64,000 nucleotides of DNA, taken from NCBI GenBank assembly GCA_035041965.1, contig JAPYMA010000731.1, positions 124,001 to 188,000 of the forward strand, in the 5' to 3' direction. Below are positions 1 through 13,248 of the stretch, piece by piece. The notes below the pieces were generated by a model that was given only the letters and a program-made list of their open reading frames with translations, made no database searches and had not been told where the DNA came from. The first letter of the stretch is position 1, and each line of letters starts with the position of its first letter. The translations under genes and the position numbers were made by a program. The stretch is from Anisakis pegreffii (lineage: Eukaryota > Nematoda > Chromadorea > Rhabditida > Anisakidae).

Positions 1-3000
1 TACAGCACTGATTTTGTCTCATCTCACCGACTACACAACATCGCCGTCACTCACTCACACAAACACTATGAATATGAAACCTACATATGACATATTAAAC
101 AACAATGTAACAAACTTGAAGTGACCTTTTGCAACAGTTTTAATTTCTAAATCATTTCGAAATGACTTCACTTCACTTCATTTTCACTTAAAATTTGTTC
201 GCATCCATTCACTACTTTTAACGAAATCTTCAAATTGATCTAGTTCACATTAGTCAAGATTTAGTCCATAATAATATTGAGGATCAATTCTTCATTCTGT
301 TTTGCCGGTTATTAGCGAATGAAGCAATGCTATTTCAAGGAGTAATGAATATGAAACGGATATGAATTTCCAAACTAATAACAGTGATGCTGATAATGAC
401 AATGATACTGATAATGATCTTACAATGGCTGAATTAACGTTAGCTGATTGCAAGTGTCACCAATTAGAGGGCAATTTTACAGCTGCGTTCCTCCCGAGAT
501 CACTTCTAGAAGCGAAAACCATTCTTAGTTGTTAAACGCAGCTTCTGAAAGCTTAGTAATCCTACAGAAACAATACACATATGCCCTTACATATTTTCAT
601 ATGAGAATTTGCATTACACTTAACCACTGTATCATGGAACGGAAACAGACTAGTAATGATAAAATGACTAGAAAATTAAGCTGTTATCTGCAGTGATAAG
701 AGGCGCTGTGCTCTACCCAACCATCCGTAAAATATCAACCATCCAATCACAAAATACTTAATTTGATACAATAATATGAACAAACCAAAAAGTTTCAAAA
801 AATTTCTTGCGTTTAAAGATTAATCCCCAGGTTTTGACTAGATCCAGTGATGAAACTTTGATATATTTAGCATATATAAATGTATGCAATTAAATATGTA
901 GTTGATATAATTAATGAAATCGCTTATTTGCTAAAAAACTTAACTAAAAAGTATTTCATATCTTATTTACAGACGACGCACGTAAATAAATCTTATTGGG
1001 GCGTGGCTGTTTCCAGTAATGCTCTTCTCATGTTAGACACACACAACTCGCAGACACACAGGTAGGTATGTGTAATGCAGACGTCAAGAGTGTGAACACA
1101 ACAAACGCGAGTAGACGAAAAGGACGAGTGAGAAATAGCACGACGAATGTAAATCCTCATCAATATCGAACGAATATGATAGGCTATTTATCATAATCGG
1201 TATACGGTAATAATACGCATGTCGAATCATTGAAGAGAGGTACGTACTCTAACGCGCACAAACAGAGAGACAGCGATGCGAGGAGCCGTTCGTGGAAGGA
1301 AGGAAACTTCGAATGGAATAACGATTTAACCAGATATCTGTTGCATCCGATGAGGTTTAAATAATTTCAGCGACAACCTGGACAGACTGACTAGGTAATA
1401 ATAAACTCCATCAGACAAAGTAATGTGTTTCTGGAGCTATTTTGAAGATTTTCTTCATTCAAGTCAAGCAATGAATTCTCAGAAATACCACATCGCAATG
1501 ATATCAGCAGGGTAGAGGTGGTCCTTAAGTTTATTTAGACTCAGGAACACTTATTGCTTTTGCCGGGTCAATTCATCGCACAGGTACTACTGACTGATCA
1601 ATTTAATTGTATGAATCAGTGCAACAGCTCATTCATCCTACAATTGGTATAACCGTTGAAAGTTTCGCTTGAATGAATTTGCTCCTAACTCATCGTTTTC
1701 GTACTCATCATCACATCATGACAGTCAATCGATAATCACTACTCCGATCACAGATCATCACCTCAAAAAGGCGCAATCTCGCGAGACATATCGTGAATCT
1801 GCTCAAACGAAGCATCAAAATTGCTCACGGAAATTTCTCACGTTAACCTAGAATGGAAAAAAATACTGTCCTAACATACTCGTATAATCATGAAACTGCA
1901 TAGCATACTTGCCTATGTGCCCATATAATAAAAGTCGATTGTAAATGATTCAAATTATGGTTTAAAAAATCGAAAAATGCATTATAGCGCCTAAGACTTT
2001 CCATTTGTGTTAAACTTCAGCTTTGAAACGTGCTCGATTGCTAGCTAATATGAATGAAAATTACGGTAGAATATGGTGGACATACGAGTATATCAACAAT
2101 ATCGACAACATCAATATGCAATATGAGCATATGATGAAATAGATATATCACAAAGGACGATGATACACTTATGTAATAGCTGAGTGTGTGTGTTGATCAT
2201 TAATACAAATGACTTAGCGATCCAACAACCGACACACAACGCAATCGTTACGCATTCACTTACAGTTGGCTGGTTCTGCTGCACTTTTGCTGGAGGAGAT
2301 TTTTGTGGAAAACAGTCGAATACAGAATCATATAACGGTACATATATAGATGGATGTGCTGCTTGCCATTAAAAAAAAACTTGTACATTGACTAATTGAA
2401 CTGGAAATTTTGACGACGACAACGACGACGTTAAAATGCTTCCCTAACGCTTGTTAGTCAGTGAGAAGAGAGCAGTGGATTTCAATTCAATTGCCATTGA
2501 ACATTACAGTTAGTCGATACAATTCGTCAAGTTTTCGTTGATGAATTTAGACATCAAGTGATTTTTTTTTTCAATTGCTCTATATTAACTATAAAATGGC
2601 GAATGTACAAAACACTCGAAAGGATGCTAGCTGGCTGATCCAACGAAACAATTGAAGTGATGTTTTGCAAAGGTAGAAACCGATGAACAACTGAATCAAT
2701 CAACAACTAATGAACATAGTGAAAACTGCTATTGATTTTTCGGCTAAAACTAAAGGAATCGAACGAACACAACGATGAGATGATGATTCAATAATGAAAC
2801 GATGAAACACTCCGCTTGTCTTTACGAGAAAACAAAAAAAAAAGAAAACACGAAAGTATTACATTATTTTTGGACATCAAAACAAATTTGTAGAGTAACA
2901 GGTTCTGCGGCGTTGCATTTGATTATTTTATTGACTTATACTTTATCTTTCAGAAAACTTTCGCGATTTCTTTTTCTAACTCACTCATCGCTGTTTGTTT

Positions 3001-4345
3001 TGTTTTCATCATTCAACGCATTCTCTAGTTGCAACTCACAAAATCACAACAACAAATCAATACGATGTTGAATCGTTTGAAAATTGAATCTGATAGTGCG
3101 AGTGGATCCATGCCATTCTCATGTTGAAGAGTTTATATTATTCGCAAAAAAAAGTTGAAAAAAACAACTTTCCGTTTTCTATGATGGATGCGAATTTTAC
3201 GAGATAACCTTTCAAATATGACAATGGCACATGTGAAAACTACAAGAATCAGCTGAAATTTCGGATCGAGTTCAAATCGCACGGCAAAATATGATGCGCA
3301 AAAATTCAGTAGTTTCCAATCAATCGAAGTTTCCAATCATACAGCTTTGTGAACTTTGACTGAATGAGTTATAGTTCAGAGGAGCCGCCGTATGGCTCGC
3401 TCGGTTTCTGAGGCGGCATTGAAGTGTGCTCTTGTTTAGTGGGTAAACACTCACAACTAAATAAATCAATGCTAACGAAAACCAACAACGATATTCAGCA
3501 ATCAGGTGATATTTAGCAATTTTTGCACTGCAAAAAATTTCAAACATTGTTTCATGTCGCAGAGCAATCGCAATCGCAATCTCAAATCTAATATCCAGCC
3601 AGATCCTCTTCATTATCATCATCATTAACATCATTCAGCACTCACGACCATGATGACCTACGCACTATGACCCTACGAAACTGGCCGTGATTAGGTCAAA
3701 TTAGTAAGTAATTAGCGAATGGTAAGCATGCCTAAATGAATCTTAATAGTGAAGTCATAGCATGTGAAAATATATGGCATGCTAAATGAATGCAATGATG
3801 CGATTTTGTATCGCACGATTATTTGCAAGATGCACCACCTTTCATCTGACAATAAATCGCTCGAAAAGAGAGTTGGAAATCCGTCAAACTTCTATCACTT
3901 CCGCATTTTCGCCATTATTCTCGCTGATAATCATTCAATAAGAACCGTAAGCGAAGATCAATGCAGTCAGAATCGATCACATTATGCAGAAACCAATAGC
4001 AATCGCAATAACTTACACGCACTGTTTCAGTAACTTATCATTGCATTGCAGTGCTGAACAACTCGTGTAAAGTCTAGCTCACGGAATAACGGATTCCGAG
4101 ATATATCTTCTATCTTCAATCCCTATTCAACTGAAAGTGGACAAGAAGTCCAGAAATACTTGTTAATATAATGGAAAACCCTAAAGATAATGGACGGTAA
4201 CGAGAACGGATCAAGGATGGGTGATAGCAGATAATGAGTAATCAATAGGGATAACGATAGCGCACATAACTGCTGTATCAAACAACGGCGGATATATCAA
4301 TCAAAACCGAACAATGAACAAACAAATCAAAATGAAAGCACTTAC
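1..4345. other. Probable intron of the SALL-like gene (minus strand); no exon recognised
   Basis: This stretch follows the donor of the 4346-4687 exon, so its right part at least should be intron. I found no zinc-finger Cys/His spacing on the minus strand. A G+C-richer patch at 3380-3435 stands out. On the minus strand it has a short frame starting MPPQKPSEPY that ends after 16 codons. The plus strand of the same patch has a 15-codon frame starting MARSVSEAAL. Neither has a convincing pair of splice sites. The remainder is AT-rich with no clear repeat. Confidence 0.4.
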
Positions 4346-4687
4346 CATTGGCAAGTGCACTACTAGGTGCTGTTGCAGCAGTAATATTGGCCAGTTGCGT
4401 ATTCACGTCGAGTTCAGTGGAGAGACGTTGTGGTTTGGCTTGTTTGCGTCGTGATGAAACGGAATTTTGTTGTGTTGCAGACGACATTGCGTTACTATTG
4501 TCGTTGTTGTTGGTGGAAGTGGCTTGCGAGGGCGATGAAGCAGCAAATAATGTCGATGAAGCAGAAGATGTCGACGAATGAGCACTACTTGATGATCCTC
4601 CACAAAAAACATCTGACGAATCGCCTCGAAGCGACGACGATTCGTACGCAAACGTCCTTCGAATCAACAGATCAATTATGGCGATTC
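4346..4687 (-). CDS. Exon encoding the N-terminal NuRD-recruitment motif of a SALL/SEM-4-like zinc-finger repressor
   Basis: Read on the minus strand, this segment has a TTTCAG acceptor just before 4687 and an AATG|GTAAGTGC donor after 4346. The frame is open throughout. The first in-frame ATG is at 4487-4485. From there it codes 47 residues plus one base, with SRRKQAKPQ at residues 12-20. The motif (M)SRRKQxKPQ near the N-terminus is known in SALL, BCL11 and FOG proteins and binds RBBP4 of the NuRD complex, so the product is probably a nuclear transcriptional repressor. In nematodes the expected owner is SALL/SEM-4. Upstream of the ATG the same frame gives a Ser-rich stretch (SSSS, SSTSSASST, then NNN) that could belong to a longer isoform or be 5' UTR. 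The C2HC and C2H2 fingers are not in this exon and should lie at lower coordinates or outside the window. I am confident it is an exon, moderately confident of the family, and unsure of the start. Confidence 0.7.
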
Positions 4688-5083
4688 CTGAAATTTGAAA
4701 CTATCCAAAATTGAGATTTGACACTTTCTTTAAGGTTTCCACCGATGAATTTGAAGTGATCCATCCTTTTTTGTTGATTTCATTTTTTTTGCGGATAGTG
4801 AAATGAAATGTTTTCTGTTCTGAACGCTTCAGCAACGATAATAGCGATAACGATGAAAATAATACGAACAATAATAACAACAAACAATGCAATAATAATG
4901 ATCGAATGGTGACAAATTGCATATGATACGAAGAGAAAGCGTTTTGAAGAAGGAAGAATATGATGAAGGGTTGACGTGTGTTTTATTTTAATAACGAATC
5001 ATGCATTGTGAAGAACATGGGTTAGATGGGACGAGTTTGACGCATGGTTATGAATGTTGTCATTAGTGTTTGAGTTATTGTAT

Positions 5084-5238
5084 ATTATTATTACTATCAT
5101 TATTATTATTATTTATTATTATTATTCTCATTTTTATTATTATTACTATTATTATTTTTATTATTACTGCTTTCGTTACTGCATCTCTTATTATGAGAAT
5201 CATTATTATCATCGTGATTATTATTATTGTTATTATTA
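5084..5238. repeat. ATT/TTA-rich microsatellite
   Basis: Imperfect runs of ATT interrupted by CAT, ACT and TTT fill this stretch. All reading frames give homopolymer-like Ile/Tyr/Asn strings. Confidence 0.9.
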
Positions 5239-5255
5239 GATTGCGTAACCATTCG

Positions 5256-5281
5256 CACACACACACACACATACACACACA
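5256..5281. repeat. CA dinucleotide microsatellite
   Basis: A run of CA repeats with a single interrupting T, next to the ATT-rich block. Confidence 0.9.
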
Positions 5282-6122
5282 AGAACACCAGCACTCATGC
5301 ATGCATACAAAAATGAATATAATAATATATAATTATGAATACTAATAATCGCAATAATATTAACAGTCATAATCATATGACCAAGAAGAATAAAAATATT
5401 ATAATAATAGTCATAATGGTAGGAATAAAAGTGCGAATGGTTACAATGATAAAAATGCTTCGAAACTGATGATTATTCAGAAAATGATAGCGATTCATTC
5501 AAATAACAATAATTCAGATCATAATAACAATAATATTTCTGGTGAATAATAACTCAATGAATCACATCGATCAGCACTGAAATCACTGCGAAATAAAACT
5601 GAAACGAAGGCAAGAAGTAAGCAAAGAATTTGTCGATAGCAAGATGTTATCGAATATCATCGCTGACGATTTCAGACTGATGCGATATTAAGATTCACTT
5701 TGATTTGGTTATCATAACTAATCAGATGATGATAACATAATTGTGCAACGATCACTACTGAAGGAACTGCGATAATCTGAACAAATGAAGTGATGAGACC
5801 AATATCGGTAACGATAACAACACTCAGAATGGTAGTTCTTAAGTATGTATTGTTGTTGTTATCGGTAACGATAATCGCACGTTGATGGCTATTGGAATAC
5901 TGCTGAAGAGGACTGACCCTAAGACGCGAACACAGTGTCAAGTAAATTTTGAAAAGACTCATTAAACGATGAAAAAAATTCATTAATTGAAACGATTCTT
6001 TGGAATTGTTTTGTGATTATTACAAGGAAAAAGACGAAAAAAAAACTGAAGCGAAATGCACTGAAATGATAAAATAATGAAATTCTCCTTAATAACATTG
6101 TCGTAAAACATGCACCAACAAT

Positions 6123-6144
6123 ACACACACACACACACACACAC
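6123..6144. repeat. CA dinucleotide microsatellite
   Basis: Eleven uninterrupted AC units. Confidence 0.95.
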
Positions 6145-7195
6145 CTACAAACAAATTCGTACAAAATATGTGAATCAATCAAAAACTATCGACGCAACAA
6201 AATAATCATAATAAATATTCATTCTCCCTTTCAGTTCCTTAAAATTGTTTTGACGCAAGTTTGATTATCGTTACACCTTAATGCGGTCAAACTTCTAGCT
6301 TTTTTTCGAGACGACAAGGAAGTTTATTATTGTAGGAGGACAAACATCGTTCTACTGCTATCAGTATTCTCATTATTATCATTACAGGTACGATTCTATT
6401 GACAGCACCATCGTTATGCTTGCAATTATTATTATTAACATTACAACTGATACTTGAATTTGATACCATTCAGATCGTTTAACATTACTTTTGCTCATAT
6501 TAGTGATAATAAGATTACAACAATTCCCTAAGTCATAACAATAAGTATAATCATACCGTCGATTGCTCTAACAATGATAATGATAACGCTGAACGTGACG
6601 CGACTATCACAATACTAATTTACTTTTTAACATTGTGAAGAACGAAAGTGACGAAAGGTAATATTAATAAGTGATCAGTCAAACGTCGTCAAAAGTGTTT
6701 CGTGACGATAAATCTGACAATGATTTCAATACTGACAATAATAATAATCATAATCGCAATAATTTCAGTTATATTTAATAATATTTCAACAGTGATATTT
6801 TCGTTAATATTAATATTGAAGTCAATATGAATCGCACAAAATTCCGTCAAGAATGTAATGCTGAAGAAATTCATTCATTCCAGTTTCCTAATTAAATAAT
6901 ATAATAATGTTGAGATGTCATTTGTGGACAGAAATGAAATAATTTTTGCAAATTATAACTTTGATGTTAATTTTGATGATTATGCTGACAATGTTCTGCA
7001 AATGAAAAAATTGCAAATTAAATTTTCGAATTCCACCAAATCTTTTCATTAATCAATTATAACGTTTCAGAGAATTTCCAAAGGGACAAGGTTCACTCGT
7101 CACAACTGTTCACACTACACTAAAATTTGTCTATCCAACATTAGCTAAAATCAAATTTCGATTGAATTTCAATTCAATTTGCACCACACTTTCAG

Positions 7196-7297
7196 GCGAA
7201 CTGCGCTGATTGTGAAGAGATTATGCTGATTATGCCCAACAATTCAATGCAAGCCTCTGGACTGCTTTTTGCAGCTAAAACAAAATCCCAAGAATAA
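7196..7297 (+). CDS. Candidate terminal exon, 33 codons, unrecognised
   Basis: A good acceptor, CCACACTTTCAG, ends at 7195 after a T-rich stretch. From the next base the frame reads ANCADCEEIMLIMP, continues for 33 codons and ends in TAA at 7295-7297. Residue use is mixed, unlike the repeat-derived frames nearby, and there is a CADC pair. I see no upstream exon on this strand, no canonical AATAAA close behind the stop, and no recognisable domain. A chance frame is quite possible. It is on the opposite strand from the SALL-like exon, so it would be a different gene. Confidence 0.18.
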   Translation, partial: ANCADCEEIMLIMPNNSMQASGLLFAAKTKSQE

Positions 7298-10200
7298 GCG
7301 ATACTTAATGGAGAATCGTTGAAGTGATTGAATCATAAAAGGAGCGTATTGAGGGAGGAAAGTAGACGAGAATAAGTACGATATTGAATTTAATTATACG
7401 AAAGTGGATCAATGAGAATGGACACATATTGTATGTTATTACCGCAGAGAAGTTTTCAAATTATTATTGCTCATTTATCTAATTTATTAAAAGACGATTT
7501 TGTAATGAAATTATTGCAGCAATGGGAAAAGACTTTATCAAAAAATTATTCATCTGTTAAGTTGGATTTTTCTACAACCATTCAATGCGCATTCACCTGC
7601 CTATTTTTGCCCTCATTGATTATTACTCAATTCAAGCGGATCGGTAAGAAATTCGTCGGAAAGACATAGCAAAAGAAAATATGGGTCTAGGATTGCGTCC
7701 AGCAACTCTAAATGAACTAAGTGAATGAACTAAGCTAAGCTGGCTAATCTAGGCAAACGTGATCCAGGCAATGTACTTGGGTTCTTTCATTTGCGTACCA
7801 GTTTCCACTGAATTATTTCTAAATTATCGAAATCAGTATTTCATTATTCAATGAACGATGAGAGATGTTTCAAATTTGCTCTGTGTTTGATGTGTACATA
7901 GTTTCTTTTCAAAGAGTAAACGCTAGTCACAGTACCATCCAAAGCTGACTGATCTATCAAATATCGAGCAACTGATATGACGAAAAGATACGGAATGATG
8001 CAATCAGAGGCATTATAATAGAAAATCTGATTGATACCGAAGTTTTCTCATCCAAAAAAATCACTCAGTTATTTTTCTATCCATTTTTCATCCCGTCATC
8101 TCCAATCTCCATTCCTTTCGAATTAATCTTATTGAGAAATTTGAGATTGCTAATGTCTTATTCCACTTGTAAACTGAACTTAAATTCTGCGAATGAACGA
8201 ATCATTTCGTTGGAATTACTTAGATGGAATAGAATTTTTGCTGAAGAAAAGATTCCTTCTATAATATCAGGGATTGTGTTTCATTTTATATATCCTCTTT
8301 AATATCATATGATATTCGAATCTAAAAGATATAATCTAACATTGTAATGATAGACAGAATTATTCCTCTTCAAATGTGATACGATGAGACTATTCGATTT
8401 CAATCCATGTTTATGCCTTACTCGACGTGAACACATTAACCTATCACTCAAAATTACGCACTGAATACACTTCTGCAGGATGTCTCCTATTATGTTATCC
8501 ATTTATCCGATACTAGGGATATCTTCGAAATTGTCAATGTAAACTTGGAATTATATGGACTAGAAATTTTAGAAAGCAACTTGATGCTATTAAAACAGAC
8601 GTTTATATTGTATTGTCTATCGCAAATGATAGTCAGTCACGTCACATATTCACTAATTTATTTAATTGCACTTCAATGGTTCTTAGGATGTGCACATTAA
8701 ATTCTTCGTCGTCCGTCAATGACGGATTTGACGACCGAACTCGTTCGACTGAATCAAACTACTGCTAGTCAAGTGAAAGGCATTCAAACTAATTAGACAA
8801 ATATTGATATATCTCAGGATATCTACACGATCCAGTATCGTATGATTCTACGACAGCTTATTATACTACATCAGATGATCCTTTGAAGGGTGTATACTTG
8901 GTAAGCGACACAATAGGCGTATTACCGCTATGATGCAACACTCAGAAATATGCGAGACTCAAGACTCTGTAACTGAACTGATTGTGACTTACGATACTTG
9001 TTAGCATAGTCGTGATCAGCAATCCATTAATGCAAATTATTGGAGGGCTAAAATAGTACTCCACATTGACTGGTATCAAACCAAATACAATTCACAGAAG
9101 GATACAGTTTTAAAGGAAAATCCACTGTTTGATACTGTGAGCATATCTTACGGTTAGCATTAAGAATGATGATTCGAAGAGTGAAAAATAGGAAAGGAAA
9201 CGACTGGAGGCAATCGGTGAACAACGAATAACACGGATTACAGCATTGATTTTGATGGCTGCGATAATAATAATAATAATATTTGTAATAACAAAAATCA
9301 TAATACCAACAATAAACAGCTGCCTGCGTGCTTGATTCATTCGTCATGATAGAACGATGCGAATCATTATTATTACTTTGTTATTATCGTCATTATTATT
9401 ATTATTATGACATTTATACAACAGCTATTGTTGCTATTATTATATATCATTTATTATCATTATTATTATAAATTATTCGACGCTATGACTGGATGATTCA
9501 GAAAGCTTTTTCACTGCGATCGTGAATCATCTGAAGGAACTTGAAAAAAAACTGAAAAATCATAAATCGTGATTGCTCAGTCTTCAAAACGTTATCAATT
9601 TTCGAAGACGCCTACATATCCTTCTCTCCGTCTTTAGCTAGCTAGTTCACTAGTGAAAAAGAGCTTAGTACCGTAGTTGCCAATTGACCTCAGCCACTGG
9701 TCACAATCCAATTGAGTTACTGTAATAAACATATTTCTGTAAGTAAGAAGGTCAGACGTTTCAAATCTCTGTTGTAGACAGCCATCTCTTCACTAATCAA
9801 TATCAACTGAAAGATGTCTGAATAAAGTTTCTGATCGTCCGAATTAAACTTCCAATTGAATAACAACGATTTATACTAAAGCATTTAAGAGAATGTCTAA
9901 TCAACGTATATGATTGTCTGATAAACTATTCAATCTGTGAGTTGCATTGTTCAGCACAATCACAATACATCAATGATATGACATTGAACCACTCAAATAA
10001 GACAGATTGTTAATCGTCATCTTCATAAGTATCGTTTAAGTCTACCATTTTGCAATCACAACATATTACGGAATTATTTCAAATGACTTGAACTCAATAT
10101 CTGGAAACACATAAAAATTATTGTCAGCATCGATATCACCTCAAATCGTCCACTTTTAGCGTTCATTCACTAGCAACTATAGGATTCGCTGTTGACTTTG

Positions 10201-10555
10201 TAAGGCTTCAAGATTTATGCACAATAAAACTATCAGACAAACCTGACAACCTAACCACCAAACCTAGCTCATTGACAGCTGATATCAAATCACATCGCTC
10301 ATAACTATGAATCTATTTTTTCAACTTCTCATTCTCGACCCATAACTTAACACAGAAATATTAATTTGATAATTTAACGAATTAACTTAATATCGAAAGT
10401 GAACTTTTTCAAGTAAACTGCTCTCGTAGTTGTCAATTCTTGCAACTACCATCAAAACAAGTAAACAAACGCCTGATGAAATCGGTTGACAGCGAGGTGA
10501 CAGCACAGTGACAGATGGCGATCAGATGAGACAGAAATGAGTGGAGTGGTTTGGA

Positions 10556-10584
10556 GTGGATGGATGGATGGACGGGTGGATGAA
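10556..10584. repeat. GGAT tetranucleotide repeat
   Basis: GTGGATGGATGGATGGACGG and flanking GGGTGGATG form a short imperfect GGAT array. Confidence 0.85.
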
Positions 10585-12751
10585 AACGAAATATAAAGAC
10601 GGCGGCTATGAATCAACGTTGCAATCCAAATAGTATGAAACTTGAATTTTTGACTCTGAATGTAAATATTAAACGAATATTAATACGAATGATTGGTCAC
10701 GATAGCAGGAAATCAAATGACAACTAAATGCATCAAAGAGCCACAACTGACAGTCGATGTTGGCTGAAGTGAATCTTACGCTAGAATGACGAAAAATTAG
10801 AGTTCTTCAAAAGAATCTAAAATCATTTCCACCAATACTGAACTGATCTGGTATGGTGAAAGTTATAATATCTACTAGCAATACGATAATTTTGATGGAT
10901 GCCAGTACGGCGATTATACCGATGGTAATACTGACGATAATGAAGACATGAATGAGTGATACTTTTCAATCTCGAAGCGATCACCCGATAATGATAATAT
11001 AATGACAATAGCAATCCTAAGCTAACCGTATCAGCAATATGATTATTAACGATAGGGCTGGCAATAAACGTAATAATAATAATAATCATAATAGTATCAA
11101 AGCATCTTCACAATACTACAATGACCAGACTGAACCGAACCTGAAATCGTGAGATGTAAAACAATGAATATGATATGATGATGTCTTTCAGTAGTGTTTA
11201 TGAAATAAAAATGATGCATGCATTCATTTCGAATGTACTATTTTGATGATTTATCAACCAAACGAAACGTCGCACAAACGTCCAACACCAACTACTACTA
11301 CGTACACATGTATAATTCGCAGTTGAATCAGTATCTTCTCAACTGATCAGCAAATGAAGCATTGTGCATCATCATCAGCACCACGAATAAAACATTTCAA
11401 AGAAAGACAGAAGAAGGCGCTCTTGCAACCTTCTTAAAATGACCTTCTAGTTTCATTATTTATTTATATTAATATTACATAAAGATAAATTCATATGCGT
11501 GTGTATGTGATGAGGTTGGCTGATCATTTATGTGTACGTTTGTATAATATATCTGATCATTTCAATTGATACACCTGAGTGCGCAACGTAAATTTTATTC
11601 GATTATATTATACGTTTACCTGGTTATGTGTTACAAAAGTTTGTGTGTTTTTAATTTATATGATATGATATGATGTATGTTTAACGAAAGGCATTCACAT
11701 ATATCAGTGTGGTTATTAATGATGTACAAAACTATCAAGAATCGAGATAATTTTCGTGACAACCTGATACGAGCGCCACACATCGGATGATCGACGACGA
11801 GAGATGATTTCACGGAAGAAATTTAAACCTGCCCATATGAAGACTATGCATATTACAGTGAGAAATGCTCACCACAATATGTTTTACTGAACATAAACAA
11901 TGTGCTAGACAACTAATGCAAGTGATAACTATTAGGATATTGCTGCTGCTATCATTGTCATCATTATTATCCCCTTTACAATCACTAACGATCAAAAAAT
12001 TCAAGTCTTGTTACGAATCGCAAGAATATACATAAATGTAAATTGAATAAGAAGCTGAAATCATGAAGAACACTTGATCGATGCTTATGAATCAATGTAT
12101 GTTCAAAATGGTATTTTTCCGATTCTTAAGAGAATGCTCATCGCACTGAATCGAATGTAAGCCTCTATTATTATATACTAGCTCGATAAAATAGAACAAA
12201 TTATTAGGAGAAAGACGGAAGGAAAGAAGAAATGCTATGCAAGCAACGTAATGGTAATATTGTTGAAACACTCAAATACTTGATCATTTACATGATATTA
12301 TCAGTGTTGTTTTTGGAACGATCATAAAATTAGCAATTAATTTTGTCACAATATATCAGCAACTACAATAGCAGTGCTGATAATAATTATCATTCTAATC
12401 ACAACGATGACGATGTTGAAAGCAATAATAATAGTGAGAAGAAAGACGAATCGAATCGCTAGGAAGATTGTTATCTTCGTTTGATAACAAATTGGTGCAT
12501 AACCCTACAGCAGTCACTTAAATTACCATTATTAAAAAGACGACTCACTCTTGAATCGGAACAAATCAAATCATATAATGTTATTGTCGTTGGATGATGA
12601 CGACTGTATTGATGACAATAATAATTAATAACAATCATTAGAATACAGATAATAACAAAAATACAAATATAAATCATAAAATCAAGACTGATACTGACGG
12701 TAGAGTCGACAATAAAAATAATAATTAATACTGATATGATATAATAATATC

Positions 12752-12812
<61 letters not shown>
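12752..12812. repeat. AAT trinucleotide array, about 20 units
   Basis: A pure run of AAT/TAA units about 60 bp long, the longest uninterrupted microsatellite in the window. Confidence 0.97.
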
Positions 12813-13175
12813 CAAGAAAGACAACTGCACGACGTTAATTAAATTAAACCAATTGATTGACAAGTGAATCATTCCAAATTAAATTCACCTGCAGTCATCG
12901 CACAAAACAATCATTATGAGTTCATCTGTGACCATTCATGATAAAACCTAATGATTATGATTATGATCAATGGTGATGATTGTAATAATCATGACAACCT
13001 GATATTCATCAATTACGATCACACATCAAATTGTGATCATTTCATATCAGACAGAAGACGAATCGCTAAGATTCTCGTATGTGCAATCAGAATCACCGTA
13101 ATCTGCCAGAGAAGACACATATAAACACAGGTGCATTTGCATGGAATGCAAAGTTGCAAACTGATCAAAACTGTT

Positions 13176-13248
13176 GAAAAATTAATGATATTGGTACACC
13201 ACTCGGTTTATCAATATCATTAATTTTTCGTGGTGTACCAATATCATT
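13176..13248. repeat. Nested double inverted repeat with two competing hairpins
   Basis: Arm 13176-13193 is the perfect reverse complement of 13212-13229 (18 bp). Arm 13184-13202 is the perfect reverse complement of 13230-13248 (19 bp). The two left arms overlap at 13184-13193, so only one stem can form at full length at a time. The right side reads as two truncated, tandem, reversed copies of the 27-bp left unit. This is what a template-switch replication error leaves, and a foldback-element relic is an alternative. Confidence 0.9.

Larger units (their letters stand above)
4688..7195. other. Non-coding AT-rich stretch upstream of the SALL-like exon
   Basis: On the minus strand this lies 5' of the exon acceptor, so it is intron, or outron if the acceptor is used for trans-splicing. 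It contains the ATT-rich microsatellite at 5084-5238 and two CA runs. The open frames here are low-complexity readings of ATT and CA repeats, rich in Ile, Tyr, Asn, Val and Cys, and are not genes. Confidence 0.5.

Noticed and set aside
3320..3634. 104-codon minus-strand frame next to the SALL-like exon, considered as its next exon
   Set aside because: No zinc-finger Cys/His pattern, no good acceptor or donor, and joining from the 4346 donor gives early stops.
4348..4714. Plus-strand frames across the SALL-like exon (for example MASALLGAVAAVI)
   Set aside because: They are antisense shadows. The minus strand has the splice sites and the recognised motif.
5054..5345. Several overlapping Ile/Tyr- or Asn-rich frames
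   Set aside because: They are translations of ATT and CA microsatellites in different frames.
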